From the NCBI GenBank assembly GCA_026545765.1, contig CM048839.1, positions 55,226,677 to 55,290,676 of the forward strand: a DNA stretch of 64,000 nucleotides. Direction: 5' to 3'. Positions 48,794 to 61,205 of this stretch are shown here, one piece after another (position 1 is the stretch's first letter; each line of letters opens with the position of its first letter). Below the pieces are notes generated by a model. The model made no database searches, was not told the origin of the DNA, and saw nothing but the letters and a program-made list of their open reading frames with translations. Origin of the DNA: Plantago major. Lineage: Eukaryota > Streptophyta > Magnoliopsida > Lamiales > Plantaginaceae. Made by a program: the position numbers and the translations under genes.

Positions 48794-48895
48794 AGGAGGT
48801 TCTTTAATGTTCTGCACTGAACCTAGATCCTAGATAAGTGCCCACTAACAACTTACCACCTATACTTGCTTTGTTTTTTTAGTGTTTGCTGCAGG

Positions 48896-50908
48896 ATGTC
48901 TCTGAGCGATGCACCCATTCTAAAGCCAGACAACTATGAGAAATGGAAGAACAACATGATGCTTCACCTGGAAGCTATCAGTGACGAGATGATCGAAGTG
49001 ATAAAGAATGGCCCCATTGTCATTCAACGAGAAAAACAAGTCATTGAAGTTTCAACTGGTCAAGAAAAGGAACCCACTAATACAGATGTTGTTGGTTCCT
49101 GCACATCTGGTACAACATCGAGTGGAAGACCAACTGGCAAAATTGCGTATGAACCAAAGCCCAGACATCTCTGGACATCTGAAAATTCCAAGAGAAATTG
49201 GCTAGATGGTCCAGCAAGAAACATCATTATACGTTCCACTCCAGATCACATACATTGCAAACTGTGAGGGTGCTAAAACGGTGAAAGAAGCCTGGTCACT
49301 AATTGAAGAAAATTTGTGCTGGTACAGAGAAAACCAAGGAAAACAAGTTCGAAGTTTTGAAGCTCAAATTCCAAAACTTCAAACAAGGTCCTACTGAGAC
49401 ACTTGAAGAACTTGATTTCAGGTTTACAACACTGATGAGTGAAATGGCTGCACTTAGTGAAAGTGAGAGATACTTTAACTCTGAAAAGGTTAAGACTATT
49501 GTGAGAAGTTTGAATAAAAAATGGGAACACACTCAGTACTTCTATTTCAACCAAGGAATGGCTAACATCACTCTAGTGGAGCTTTTCTCACTCTTGGCAA
49601 CTGTCAACTATGAGACAAAGCAAAGAGGACATATAACTGCTGAAACATCGCAGAATGTTGCTCTAGTAACTCAAGGTACTTCTAAAAAGAAGGATACCAA
49701 AGAGGTGACTGAGGAAAATGCTCTTGTTGTAAAGCATATGAGAAAGTACGGCAGTCAGGAAATAGAAAGAAGAAGGACCAAAGAGAAGATGAAAAAGCAT
49801 CTAGGTCCCAACTATCACCAGTACAAAAGTATGCAATTGACTAGCTCGCTGAACAAGCACCTTTCAAAGAAGCAATCTTGAGGAGCAAAAATCGAAAACG
49901 ATATATGTTTCTATTGTCAGAAAATCTAGTCACTTCAAAAGAGAGTGCCCAACTTATAACAAGCTAAAGATAGCTGACAAGAAAGATAGAAGAAACTTCA
50001 AGAGAAGTCAGAGAGCTATGCTCACTGAAGAAAGGAAAAGATCTAAATCCAACTAGATGCTCTTAATTTTGAATTTGAGTTAGAGGATGAGGACTCAGAT
50101 GATTCCAAACTTCTGTCACCAAAGTTGTGTGACATCACTCATGATTGGTTGACTTCGGTCAAAAGAAGAAAGAAATGTGCGGGGTTGCTGAGGAGGTCTA
50201 TCCAGATTGCTCCAACATCGAGCCATGCCTAATGGCTGATGAGGTAACCACTATTTCTCGATTTATAAATTATGAGAGTGATGAGGAAGGAATCAAAGAT
50301 CTAGAACACCTCAGAAAAGAGCTTGATCTTTATGAAAGAGAATTCATGGTTGTCCAAGCTAGAACCAAAATTCTTGAAGAAGAAAAGAAAACTCTTGAAA
50401 AGGAGTGTTCACAACAGCGAAAGCTATCTGAGATAAAGGATGCTGAGAATGCATTTCTAAAAGCACAGATAGTTGAGATAGGAATGTTACATGAAGAAGC
50501 AATGGATAAACTTCAAAAGATGTGTGAAGGCCTTCTTTCTGACAATGATGAACTCAAAAAGAAAGAATTGTCCTTTCAATCATATGCCAAATCTTGTGAC
50601 ACTCTCACTGAAGTACACTCTTATTTAAGAGATGCCCCAGGAAAGGGAGGACTTGGGCTAGACACTCAAACAAATAGTTCTACCACTCTGAACAAGAGTG
50701 ATGAAAGAATGACATTTGTTAAGGGTCAGCAAGGTGGTTCCCAAACAATCTATATCATTGGTCTGTTAGCTAAGGTTGCTGACAAAGGAAAGGCAGTCGC
50801 GACCAAACCTTTGAGGGAAAAACGAGTCCCAAAGAAATCTGATGGGAAAGTTCTTGAAAAGGAACAACACACTGGAAAGTGTAATCACCCACAGTGCTAC
50901 GTCTCTTA
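48896..50908 (+). pseudogene. gag: Copia gag, B type, broken
   Basis: Same Gag as 5618-7783 with many codon differences. Start MSLSDAPILKP at 48896 follows a TTTGCTGCAG that could be a 5' UTR splice acceptor. Frame broken at about 49266 (extra base after AAACTGTG), about 49880, at the zinc knuckle (CFYCQKI then a stop near 49928), and about 50060. The coiled-coil tail 50145-50900 is open and ends CNHPQCY before TAG at 50907. Confidence 0.88.
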
Positions 50909-51812
50909 GAAAGGGAAGATTGCTGGAGCTGGCAAATTCTCTAATGTCATGTTTTCTGGAAAGAAAGATGACCCAGGTACTAGAAAGGCTGCTGAGAGAA
51001 GATCTCAGTCGGCACCACGTGCTCGAAATGGCATTGGCTATAAAGCCATCGGGAAATAGCTTGCTCGTGATTACAAACTAGAGCAAGAATGATGGATAAA
51101 AGTTAGGGTTGCTCACAGCAATCATCAGAAGTGGAAGAAAGAACAAACCACAAGCAATCTGAATGACAAGGCTAGAAGAATTTGACAAGGAAAGCTAAGT
51201 TCGCTGAAAAACAGACTCAACAAATCTGGTGAACTACAGAGTATGCGATACAGGACCAGATATCAGGTTTGCTGGAGGAGAAGTGAATCCAATCGTAGGA
51301 TTTGGAGATCTAAAAATTGGAGCCCTCACAATCACTGGAGTACTACATGTGAAGGGATTGAAATATAATCTTCTAAGCATGAGTCAATTTGCTGATAAGG
51401 GGTTCTCAGTGAAGATCAAATCCAAATTCTGCAAATTGATTGACAATGAGTCAAAGCAGGTAGTCTTGGTTGCTAGGCGGAAAGGAAGTCTCTATGTTGC
51501 TAACCGGGCATATGCAACAACTGAAGAATGCCTCATGGTGAGTCAATCTGGCTACACTAAAGAAAATTGGCTATGGCAAAAAAGGATGACTCACCTGAAT
51601 TTCAAAACTCTGAATAAGCTAGCCAAGAAAGAATTGGTTGTTGGATTACCTAAAATGGCATACAAAAAGGATAGTGTATGTTCAGCTAGCCAATTAGGGA
51701 AACAAGCCAAAACATCTTTCAAGTCTAAAACTAGACATTCCAGTGTTAGGCCACTACAACTGTTACATATGGATCTCTTTGAGTACTCAGTAACTAGTTA
51801 TGCAGGAAAGAA
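50909..51812 (+). pseudogene. pol: Copia pol fragment, B type, truncated in integrase
   Basis: 50909-51228 is degraded; about 200 bp that would include the protease DSG site are missing just before 51229. 51229-51812 covers the end of protease, the HHCC region (with CSASQ where A-old has CSACQ, a lost zinc ligand) and the first integrase Asp (LLHMDLFE). It stops in TSYAGKKYG, where gypsy LTR sequence begins. No RT or RNase H. Confidence 0.85.
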
Positions 51813-53554
51813 GTACGGAAAGCAGTAAAGTTTGTTTGCTTCGGCAGCAGAATGATAATCTAACTATGATGCTGACTAACTAGAAAACAAATTAACTTGT
51901 GGAGACGAAAATATTAGAGGGAATTATGGTGTGGTGACAGAAATCAAGCTAGCTAGCTAGCAGGAAAACATGCAACAATAACTATGTCGATTTACTCTAG
52001 TTATCACTGGGACACGTCCTAACAATTATTACACTGCTCTAGCTCTCTAGGCAGACACCTTATATCAGATAAGGTACGAAGGACTATGACAATGAGCTAA
52101 CTTATTTTGTTCTACAAAACATATAGCATTAGTGAACGCGTCAATTTCACTAAGCTACAATTAATAAGCTAATACAGTTATGTGTTTGCTACGAACCTAT
52201 GGATTATGCAATCTCTAGACGTTTTGGTGGTAAATCAGATTGCATAGTCCTTTGATGATTTTGGGGGTAAAAACACAAAACACAATACCCATAACTACAT
52301 ACGCATTTAATCAAAAGGGCACAGAGTAAATCGAATCTTACATGTTATTGAATTGCATAAATCCTAACTAGAATGCATTGAATCCATCACCATCCCATAA
52401 TGGGCTTTTTTACCAATTAGCACAACTTGGATGTCCAAGCTTCACGAAAACAATGGTTTTTTGTTTCATTTCTTTTGGGACACACTGCTTTCGATTTAAT
52501 CACATGGTTGGGCAGGGACATAGGGCATGGGCATGGTTTTTTGGTTTTCTTGTTTTCTTGTGGTGGAGGAGATCTGGTGGTGCAGACATGGAGGCGCGTC
52601 GGTGGAGGACACCGGTGTGGACCGTGTGGTGGAGGAAGGCGAGATCCAGTGGAGTTGGGTACGGAGGACTCCGAAGTGGTGGTGGGAGGCGGGGAAGTGG
52701 AGGCGGGGCGGTGGGCTGTGGAGGTTGGAGTAGATCTGGATGTGGGCGGAGGCGGAGGGAAGAATGAGGAGGAAGAAGGGATTGGGGGCAGTAAAGTAAT
52801 TAGTTTAAGGGCATCCGAGTAATTTCCACCGCAAAATTGCACTGATGGGTAACCACTTTTTCAACTGTTGTTTCCTTGAAACATTTAGTTTCAAAGTGAC
52901 CCAATTGGTAGCCCCACATAATTGGGTGTTTAGCTACTCATGATATGCATAGACATAATCAATATCATATATCAACACATAATAAACATAAACGAATGCT
53001 AAATACCAGGAATCAAAAGTTCATACAGATTTTACCAAATTGTGTCACGGACCCTAGGTAAAAACTGAAGAAACTGGAATCCAATCTGTAGAAAAGTATG
53101 AATATGTTCTCCCAATCAAGAATCAAATACAAGAATAATCGATTCAATTACCTCCAGTAATAGGTAGGTAATTGCCTTGGAAAAGTTCTAGGTTGAGAGC
53201 AAATATGTAAAGAATATAATTAATACAAATATGTCTGTTCAAAAAAGTGAAAAGAGAAAGAAACGAACTAGGAATTGACGGGAGCGAATTAACATCACTG
53301 GTGTACGCCAGGCTTCAACCTGGCGTCACCAGTAAACCACCAAGCCTGGCTACGCCAGTTATGTAGCCAAGTGTCTACGAGACACTTGGCGTGCGCCAGG
53401 GCCTTCAATTAACGCGGGTTAGCCAAATACCTACAAAACACACAAAGAACAAAACAAGTAAAAATACTCTAGGAAATCTAATAAAAACTACACTTAAGGA
53501 CGACAATAAGACGGTAAAAAAGACCAAATGAGATGGTGTAAAACCGACTCATCA
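51813..53554 (-). repeat. LTR G2, 3' LTR with left end missing
   Basis: Starts inside the LTR (GAAAGCAGTAAAG, equal to about 43082 of G1) and ends GACTCATCA before a polypurine tract complement. Lengthened by a 518-bp insertion (52401-52918). Palindromic block at 53301-53402, with CTGGCGT, ACGCCAG and GACACTTGGCG words. Confidence 0.8.
52401..52918. mobile_element. Short DNA-transposon-like insertion with GC-rich centre
   Basis: Interrupts LTR G2 relative to G1 (compare 43640-43660). TAA lies on both sides (52398-52400 and 52919-52921). The ends are imperfect inverted repeats: TGGGCTTTTTTACCAATTAG on the left, and TGTGGGGCTACCAATTGGG reading in from the right. The centre (52560-52790) is GC-rich and unlike its surroundings; its Gly- or Pro/Ser-rich frames on the two strands are low-complexity and not convincing genes. 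A PIF/Harbinger-type MITE fits the TAA duplication, but the class is uncertain. Confidence 0.6.
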
Positions 53555-54867
53555 AACTCCCCAAACCAAACCCTTGCTTGTCCTCAAGCAACAGACTCTC
53601 TAAAAAAACCTAGAAAAATAAGAACACATAGACAAATAGATAAAATCTAACTCCCAAGCTACCAAGTCTACGATTGCAAGTAACAAGCCCGAAAAATGCA
53701 AGAGATTTTAAATCAAACTGATGTTTGCAGAAAAAACAAGCATAAATCCAAGAAGTTCGTTTCCCGAGCAAATAGAACTTAAGTCTATCCCGGTAATCCC
53801 TCACAAGTGGATCCTATGCAACTATCTCACACACTCCTGGAAGTGTCCAGTTAATCACTCAAAAAATACAAAAAGAGAAAGGAAGGTGACTCACGTCACA
53901 AAGATGCCTCAAATATCTCATGCAATGTACTCAATCAAATAAGTCAGAAGGGACTTTTATCAAAACTCTACAACCAACAGCTTCAGACTTGTAAATGGCA
54001 ATCATTCTCTCTTTTTTCATTTTTTTTATCTTTTTATACTTTTTTACATACTCCTTTTTTGCAGTCTTATAATGACCCATATGCTTATTTTGTCTCTTTA
54101 TTTTGGTAGTGTCCCTATTACCGAAAGTCCGCACTTTTGTGTGTGCTGGTTTGGTATACACGCCATCAACCCTCACGGTCATATAGCTTTTAAGGGCCAC
54201 GCCGGTATATAGGTAGTATTTGAAACGTGCCCAACACGACTAACGGTGGTAACAAGTACCACAGATCCACTCCGAGACTTATTGTAATTTTTTTTTTTAG
54301 AGAACAAAAGCCAAATCACAGTCGTTTATACATATATGGCACACAGAAACCTCCTCCCCAAACTTGTTCTTAGAACGGGTTTGGGTTGAGCAAATAAGGA
54401 ATGAAAAACATGTCGTTCGTCATACTTAACTTACATAGAGTACACATGAGCATAATGAGGCGCAAACAAGAGAATTTGCACTTCCCGAAAAATCACACAA
54501 GTACAAATTTGCCGGTATAATATTTTTTCATCGGCTAAGGTTTGCTCACAGGCTATTGGACTACAGAACTAGAACATATTTTAACATGCCAACTGCTAAT
54601 AATCAGAGATCAATCAAAACTCAAGCATTAAACAGGTTTAGTACATGCAATAGACGCTTGACTTGGGAGACAGGCTTAGACACAGAAAGAAAAACAGACA
54701 ATTAACTAACAAGATAGGAAAAAGAACAAAAACAAACTAAATCAATCCAGAAGTCCTAAAGAAGCCAATAACCCCCTCCCCAAACCGGAACTCGTGCTTG
54801 CCCTCAAGCGAACGAGTGTAGAGAAAGAAGAAATTGGTGAAAAGAGGACTTCCCTGATTGAAGCAGC
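53555..54867 (-). mobile_element. G2 internal 3' region
   Basis: Polypurine tract complement at 53555-53567, hairpin word GCTTGTCCTCAAGC at 53575-53588, then non-coding sequence. A second, similar pair (CTCCCCAAACC and GCTTGCCCTCAAGC) lies at 54776-54809, next to the end of the protease frame. No coding frame; RT and integrase are absent. Confidence 0.65.
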
Positions 54868-56501
54868 TTATATTTGAGTGCTAGGTACATGGAGAGAGTC
54901 TCCGGGTTTTTTCCTTCTTCTTGTACCTGATCCATGCACACTAGTACACACATAAAGAGGTCCTACTACACTGTTTGATATAGAATTAATAGTAGGAGAG
55001 TGGATATGGGATTGCAGTGTATGTTGCCTCCCATTTACCTCAAACGTGCATACACACTCGTACGTGTTGATCGTCATCTTCACGGCTAACAAGAATGGTC
55101 TTCCAAGTAATACGAGCTCTGGCCCTGTCCTCTGCTCATCCCTCAAAGACTGCGTAATGACAAAATTGGTAAGCACATGCCCGCCTTTCAAACGTATGGC
55201 GACATTCTCAGCTAGACCCACTGGTCTATGCCAACTACCGTCTGCTAGCTGAATCCTCGACTTCATAACTTTCAATCCACTCAGTCCGAGCTCTTGATAC
55301 AGATTGTATGGCATAACATTGACGCCAGCTCCAGTGTCCAATATGCCAACCGTCTCTTCCGAGTTGCCAATTCTGATAATCAAATCAAAGTTCCCGGAAC
55401 ATTTGGACTTAGGGGGTCTCTATCTGGTTCACTACCGCTGGTAGTGTGTCAATGGTGCTCTGTGGGATAATTTCGCCCTCTCTAGCTACGATGTGCTTAG
55501 TGACCTCTATCACTTGTCGAGGTGGATAATTCGACATAGTGACCTCGACTGGCACATCAGTAATGACTGTGATGGCCATTGCTGCCTCAACTGTTTCGTA
55601 GCTCTGCTCTGACTCATCCCTCATCATTCTCTCTCCTAGCTAGCCTCTCCACTGTCTCTTCCAACCTTTGAACCCTGGCCTCTAGAGCGTTCAACCTCTC
55701 AGCAGTAGATGCATGTATCATCGCCGAGTATTGCATGGATGCATGACAGCTTCTCAGGAACCCACTTAGCTCCTCCATAAAGCCTTCTGGAAGTTGTGAC
55801 TCAGGAAGGCGGTGTTCCGTGCGATTAGAGTCACTCAGCTTAGCGCGCTTGCTCATATGCTCCGAGCTTTTTGCTATCCTCTCGAATACAGCACTTAATT
55901 CGACAACGGTGCTCTCTCCCATCCATCCTCCACACGCCATATCGACCAGTACTTGTGAAGACTCATCAAGGCCATCAAAGAAGAACTGGTTCAAATCTGT
56001 AGTACCAAAACGGTGATGGGGGCACTGATGTTGTAAATCACGGAATCTCTCCCATACTTTGTAGAAGGGCTCACCTTCCAGCTAGCTAAACTCACTAATC
56101 TGAGCTCTGAAGGTCGTAGTCATCGACAGGGGGTAGTATTTGCCCATAAAGGTCTGGAAAGCCTTATTCCAAGTAGTGATGGTTCTGTTTGTTAGGCCAT
56201 TCATCCAAGTGCGTGCCTTGCCAAAGAGACACATAGGGAAGATCTTGAGCCTCAAGTCATCATCCTCTACCCCTTCAGGTTTCTCCAATCCAGATATAAA
56301 ATGCTCAATTTCCCTAAAGGAACCCATGACGTCCTCATTCTTAACTCCATAGAATCTCGGAAGTTGTTGGATGAGATGCCCCTTAACCTCGAGACGTCGC
56401 ACATTAAATGGTGTGACTATGGCGGGACGATGCGCACCTTGCACAGGTAGGAGAAGTGTGTACATAGAAGGTTGCTCCGCTATAGCCATATCTACGAACA
56501 T
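54868..56501 (-). pseudogene. Gypsy-like gag-protease of G2
   Basis: Minus-strand reading. Gag starts MFVDMAIAEQPS at 56501; capsid core LPRFYGVKNEDVMGSFRE, IFPMCLFGKARTWMN and KVWERFRDL; a TAG at 56082-56084 falls where element P has FQQF, so it is probably a lost Gln. A helical, heptad-like segment (LNALEARVQRLEETVERL) ends the Gag part at 55614. A shifted frame covers 55409-55627. Protease 54868-55383 keeps DTGAGVNVMPY, the catalytic triad motif, and LLGRPF, so this is the least damaged protease in the window. The protein ends shortly after a GTRRRKK segment; no RT or integrase follows. Confidence 0.86.
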
Positions 56502-56674
56502 GTGCTACATGACAGACACAACACCAGAACTACGCAGACATAAGTAACCGTTAGCTAAAGCACGTACTCACAAACAATGAAACACAAAGATAATGAAGGA
56601 AAAAGAAATAACAATAAAAAACATAAACAAAAATACTGTAAATTAGAATTCGTAAACTTAACAAAGGAGTTAAG

Positions 56675-56692
56675 TCCCCGGCAGCGGCACCA
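56675..56692 (-). promoter_or_regulatory. Primer binding site of G2, Asp-tRNA type
   Basis: Minus strand TGGTGCCGCTGCCGGGGA, six bases inside the LTR end at 56699. Confidence 0.82.
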
Positions 56693-56698
56693 AAAACT

Positions 56699-56955
56699 TG
56701 ATGTGTCAATCAAAGTTTTAATATTTGTTTAAGCCATGAGTTAATTCAGAACACTACGAAAACTTGTAGTGCAGTGAAGTTAACCCCGATGTCGGTCTTC
56801 TTAGACTTAACTAGGCTGAGTTGGGTTTACGAATAGTAATAACAGTACAGAAAGCAGTAAAGTTTGTTTGCTTCGGCAGCAGAATGATAATCTAACTATG
56901 ATGCTGACTAACTAGAAAACAAATTAACTTTTGGAGAAGAATATATGAGAGGGGA
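56699..56955 (-). repeat. 5' LTR of G2, truncated
   Basis: Plus-strand start TGATGTGTCAATC, then sequence matching 42930-43190. Similarity stops near 56955, where G3-type leader sequence takes over. Confidence 0.75.
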
Positions 56956-57960
56956 TAAAAGAGCAAAGAACAGGGGATAACGCAAAATTCCCCAAACCAA
57001 CTCAAAATTCAATATCATGGCCAATGCAAGATCCACATCAGTGCACAAGCATAGGAGCATCGATAATCATAGCAAAAGGGAGATAAGATGGCAGGAATTT
57101 TCAAAAATGGGCAACCAATGCACAAAATTGGAAGACACAAGGAAATTCCAAAATCAACGAGTACGGAATCCATGCATCAATCAAAATCGAACTACTACAC
57201 CCAAGCAATTACAACTAACGACGATCAACCAAATAATTCAAGTAGACTCGAGAAAAATAGGAAGAAAGAAGTTCAAGCCAAATTACCTTGTGAATTCGAA
57301 GAGTTGGATGGATAAAGCACAAAAACGGAGCAACAATCGAAGAGAGGGGAAAAAACCGTTAGACTGCAACAAGAATGGGGGAATTTGGTGGAGAATTGAG
57401 GGAAAAAGTGAGTTTTGAGTGAAGAGAAGAAGGAGACGGGAAGTTAATGGGGGGAGTGGGTCGGTCAGGAAGAAGAAGAAGAGAAAAAAAAATTAAAAAA
57501 ACCTAGCTACATGGCCAGTTTTCTGAACAACATCTGCACTTTTTTTCTGAAACAAAAAAGCGGGAAGGAAGCGGCCATGGCTGTAAGCAAAAGGCTCGCC
57601 CCGGCAAAAATTCTGAAACAAAAAGCTGGGAAGGAAGAGACGCCGCTTGGTGAAAATTCTGAATGCGAGAAAGGACGGTGAGACCACCTCGCCGCGGCGA
57701 ACAAGATGTCCCGCCGCGGCGAGGGCAAATTTTTTCGAAAAAAATTTTACTTGCACTGTTCAACCTCGCGTCGCAAGATCGAAGCTCCAAGCCTCAGCTA
57801 GAGTTTACGAGTTTCCTCGTATGAGTGCAAAGGTCCCAATTTCCAGAGACACAATAAAACTGAAAACAAGAAACACATAAACAAATAGTCTAACAATGTG
57901 AAATAACAAGCAAGTGTACGGAATGAAAAATCAGTCTAAAAAACAAAAAGGGGGCTTTTG
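56956..57960 (-). mobile_element. G3 accessory leader, ORF lost
   Basis: Read on the minus strand after the protease end: a GC-rich block at 57687-57724 (CCTCGCCGCGGCGA and CCGCCGCGGCGAGG), a partly duplicated 60-bp stretch (57540-57660), a pyrimidine-rich leader, and a splice donor ACAAG|GTAATT with the intron starting at 57286. This is the same order as in P (41341-41621). The accessory ORF is missing because the G2 LTR begins at 56955. The + strand frame 57017-57418 lies over this intron and leader and is not supported. Confidence 0.5.
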
Positions 57961-57970
57961 TTTATAGTCG

Positions 57971-59890
57971 TTAGCTCGACTTCTTCATGCTGGAGCTAAT
58001 TGAGCTTAAGGTTACCAGCCTCCTCTGTCCCATGGTCACTCGTGAGCGAGAGTAGGTGTAGAGTGGACCGGTGTGTGCTGCAATGTAATTCCTAGTGTCA
58101 ACCTGTGTGGGAGAATATGATGTGGTGACAGCTTGTAACTCGCGTTTCTCACCGCGAACCTGGATAGTACATGTACGGCCATAAAGATCGACTATCATGC
58201 GAGTAGCCTTGATGAATAATACCTGTAACCTCAGAAGAACTGCCCATCCCGACAACCAAATCGAAACTACTTGCATCACTAATGCTCTTCTCTTCCTTTT
58301 GGATCATCTAAATTGGTCCTGTATTCGCCTTCTCTTCTGGAATCGCGGGACCAGATGTTATCACCCTTCTTGCTTCCTGTGCCGGTGTTGCCTCAACTTG
58401 GGGAAACACCTTATCATGGTTACAAGTGCAAGTCGTAATAAGAGTCTTAACTACTCCTGGCTTGTCAAAAACTACCTCCACAGCAAGTATTCTGTTATTC
58501 TCGACAGTTGCGGGGAGTTTACCCTTCTCTCTTTGCTGGAAGGCGCCTACTAAATCACCAAGAGTCTTTTCCAACCTCTTTTACGATTGCTCAATATTTT
58601 CAAACCTCTGGTCGTTCTTGGCTTGATTCCGTTGTGCTTCTGCCCAAAACCTCTATGATCTCTCCATGTGAGCTCTAATCTCCTGATCAGCGTTTCGCGG
58701 TGCACTAGTAGGTGGAGCACAAGCTTCTTTTTGGACCTGTTGAAAGCACAGCCGAAGCGAGCTTCTTGGCTGGAACCTGCTGTGGTGCATTCTCATAGAA
58801 GTTACCTCCATAGAATAAATTAGAACGGTCAGGGTTGAAAGGTTGCAACTTAGTGGCGCCTGCATTCATTCCCAAATTTGGTTGCCAACCACCACGCTGC
58901 CTGTTTTGCACCCAGCAAATGATCTCCGAGGTTGGGTTCTCCCCCATAATCTCAGGAAGTCTACACATACTAGCACCATGTCCGAAATTACCACATAGAT
59001 TACACCTCTCGTTAACCGGAGCCACTGGTCCAGGGATAGTGCCAAGCATCCTCATCTCCTTAAGTTGTTCGGCCAATTCAATAGTACTGGGGCCTGGTGT
59101 TTGCTCCATGGCTTTAACTTCAGCTCTCCTTGTTCGGCCTCTAGTTCCCTTAAGCTGGGAGATGGCGGAAAGCTTCTCAAAAGCCGCGTTCATTGCAATC
59201 GGAGATGTCGTAACAATAGAGCCATCCATGGTCATATCCACCATGTTATGTGCTTCCCAATCGAGTCCCTCATGGAACTTGCAACATAAATCCATCTCAC
59301 TCAACCTATGGTGAGGTCATTGAGAGAGTAAGTTCAGGAATCACTCCCTGGCCTCATAAAAGCTCTCATCAGTCATCTACATGAACTTCTCAATCTGCAC
59401 CCGAAGCTGCCTAGTCTTCTCCGCCGGATAGAACTTGTTCATAAAGGCCGTGTATAGATCATCCCAAGTAGCTGCATACACATGGGAAATACCTTCTTCC
59501 TGATTTCTTCATCAGAAACCGTTACTGAGCCCACAGTGAGCGGAAACCTGGCAACCAGCCCCTCGAACTCCTTGAGAAACCGGATAACGTCCTCATTAGC
59601 CATCCTATAATACTTAGGCATGTCATGGAAGTGATGAGACTTGATCTCCATGTTCCTAGCCTCGTTAGAGAGCATACAGCTGATCCCCCAGCCTTAATTT
59701 CACCGGGCTGCATATAGTTCCCATAAGTAATCACAGGGGTCTCAACAGCATCATTGACTCTGGGAGTATTCTCGTTAGCGTCACCCATTTCAACAGCGGT
59801 TAAGTTCTGTCTTCGAAGCTGATGGTAGTGTCTATCGATCTCAGGTACTAGAGGTTGCAAAGGTGTTCCTTGTGATCTTGTACTGGGCAT
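57971..59890 (-). pseudogene. Gypsy-like gag-protease of G3
   Basis: Minus-strand Gag begins MPSTRSQGTPLQP at 59890 and shifts frame near 59680. The capsid core is degraded (MPKYYRMANEDVIRFLKE, then KVFPMCMQLL). 58705-59304 is open and includes EMDLCCKFHEGLD and a zinc knuckle CNLCGNFGHGASMC, which P and G2 do not show. 58308-58574 is another open piece. The protease is reduced to 57971-58279; the DTG region is scrambled and only the tail (MIVDLYGRTCTIQVRGEKRE) is clear. The end is collinear with those of P and G2. No RT or integrase. Confidence 0.82.
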
Positions 59891-60020
59891 AAACCTGCAA
59901 AGGTTCTTCTACAAAATCGAAAACCTCAAAAAATCTTAGTTTTTGTTAGTGTAGAAATCGCAAGTAAGTAAAACAAAAACAAGTAAAATATTACACCCAC
60001 ACGCTACAGTAGGAATTAAT

Positions 60021-60038
60021 TCCCCGGCAGCGGCGCCA
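60021..60038 (-). promoter_or_regulatory. Primer binding site of G3, Asp-tRNA type
   Basis: Minus strand TGGCGCCGCTGCCGGGGA, one base from canonical; LTR begins at 60043. Confidence 0.88.
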
Positions 60039-60042
60039 AATT

Positions 60043-61205
60043 TGATAAGCTCAAATTATACTCTAAAAAGCAATTAGAGAATAAGCTGTAGTTGTAGACT
60101 AAAGCCTAACTCAGGATCGATCTCTAGGGAATTAATCAGGCTATGTAGCAGTGAGAGTAAACAAATACTTGCGAGTAATCATCTGATTGATGAGTTGTTT
60201 ATACTTCTAACTAGTTTAATTAAAGCTAAGATAACGATTAACAATGAGAGAAAGATGAATACAGTAGCCAGATCCAATTATGCTAATTCGAACTAGGGAT
60301 AGCACCCATATTTGTCACACGGTCGTTGTACAGAAAATCAATCAATTCGATTCAACCAATTGTTCTTAGAAGATATTATACTGGAGAAATCGTGAGTCGT
60401 CAATTCACGATCCTTAAACATGAACAATTTAGAGAATTTAATACGGACTTATCGAATTGAAGGTTTTTACGAAGATTTTATACGAGACTAACCTATATGA
60501 GTGCTTTGATAAACCCTAGAACGAATATGCATAATCTTCACATACTACTATATTCAAAGGTGTTTAGCTACTCATAATTGATGATTGCATTCAAAGATTC
60601 ATGGGAATAATCATATGAAACATAGATGCAAGGAATTGTAAAGAACAAAGCAATTGAGAAATCAATACCAATAATCTTGATGAATCAAATCAATGAATAA
60701 CCAAGCTCCAAAGATGTCTCAATGTTAACGTATGAATCTAGGAGCTTTTCTCAAAACTAGGTTAAAAGAAGTATGAATGAAAAGGAATCAAAATTCTAAT
60801 CTAATAAGGAAAATAAAATAAATTCTGCGTCGCTCGCCGCGGCGGACGAAATAGCTCGCCGCGGCGAGCCTTCTTAATCGCACTGTATATCCAGCTCGTA
60901 AAATCTCGCCGCGGCGAGCTTCAATCTTCAAACAAGAGCATCACTCGTAAAATCTCACCGCGGCGAGCCATGCTGGAACATACAATGTCAAGCTCATAAA
61001 ATTTCACCGCGGCGGACTGAATTCCTCGCCGCAGCGAGCCATGCTAACCAGCTTGTCTTCAAACGGCTCAAAAGACAGATTTCTACAAAACACAAACAAA
61101 ACACCAAAGCGTAAAAACGAACTAAAAAGACTACATAGCTAAAGACAAAGACTCACAATGACCGCTAAAAAGGACCAAATGAGATGTTAGAATATTGTCT
61201 CATCA
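60043..61205 (-). repeat. 5' LTR of G3
   Basis: Plus-strand ends TGATAAGCTC and TTGTCTCATCA, 1163 bp. A/T-rich TATA-like stretch near 60806-60825 next to the palindromic block. It sits inside the sequence just downstream of the H4 primer site, so G3 inserted into an H4-type element. Confidence 0.85.
60833..61038. repeat. Six CTCGCCGCGGCGAG palindromes in the G3 LTR
   Basis: Copies at 60833-60846, 60855-60868, 60905-60918, 60954-60967, 61003-61016 and 61025-61038. The second and third are perfect 14-base palindromes; the others differ by one to three bases (CTCACC, GGCGGA, GCAGCGAG). Every unit except the last contains CCGCGG. Confidence 0.9.

Noticed and set aside
52378-52842. Gly-rich and Pro/Ser-rich frames on both strands
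   Set aside because: Open on both strands only because the inserted segment is GC-rich and low-complexity; kept as transposon cargo, not a gene.
57017-57418. 133-codon plus-strand frame
   Set aside because: It overlaps a minus-strand leader and intron that match the layout of element P; composition is Asn/Lys/Gln-rich as expected from non-coding AT-rich sequence.
60833-61038. CRISPR-like array from the regular CTCGCCGCGGCGAG units
   Set aside because: Repeats are short palindromes with uneven spacing inside a plant LTR; no prokaryotic context.
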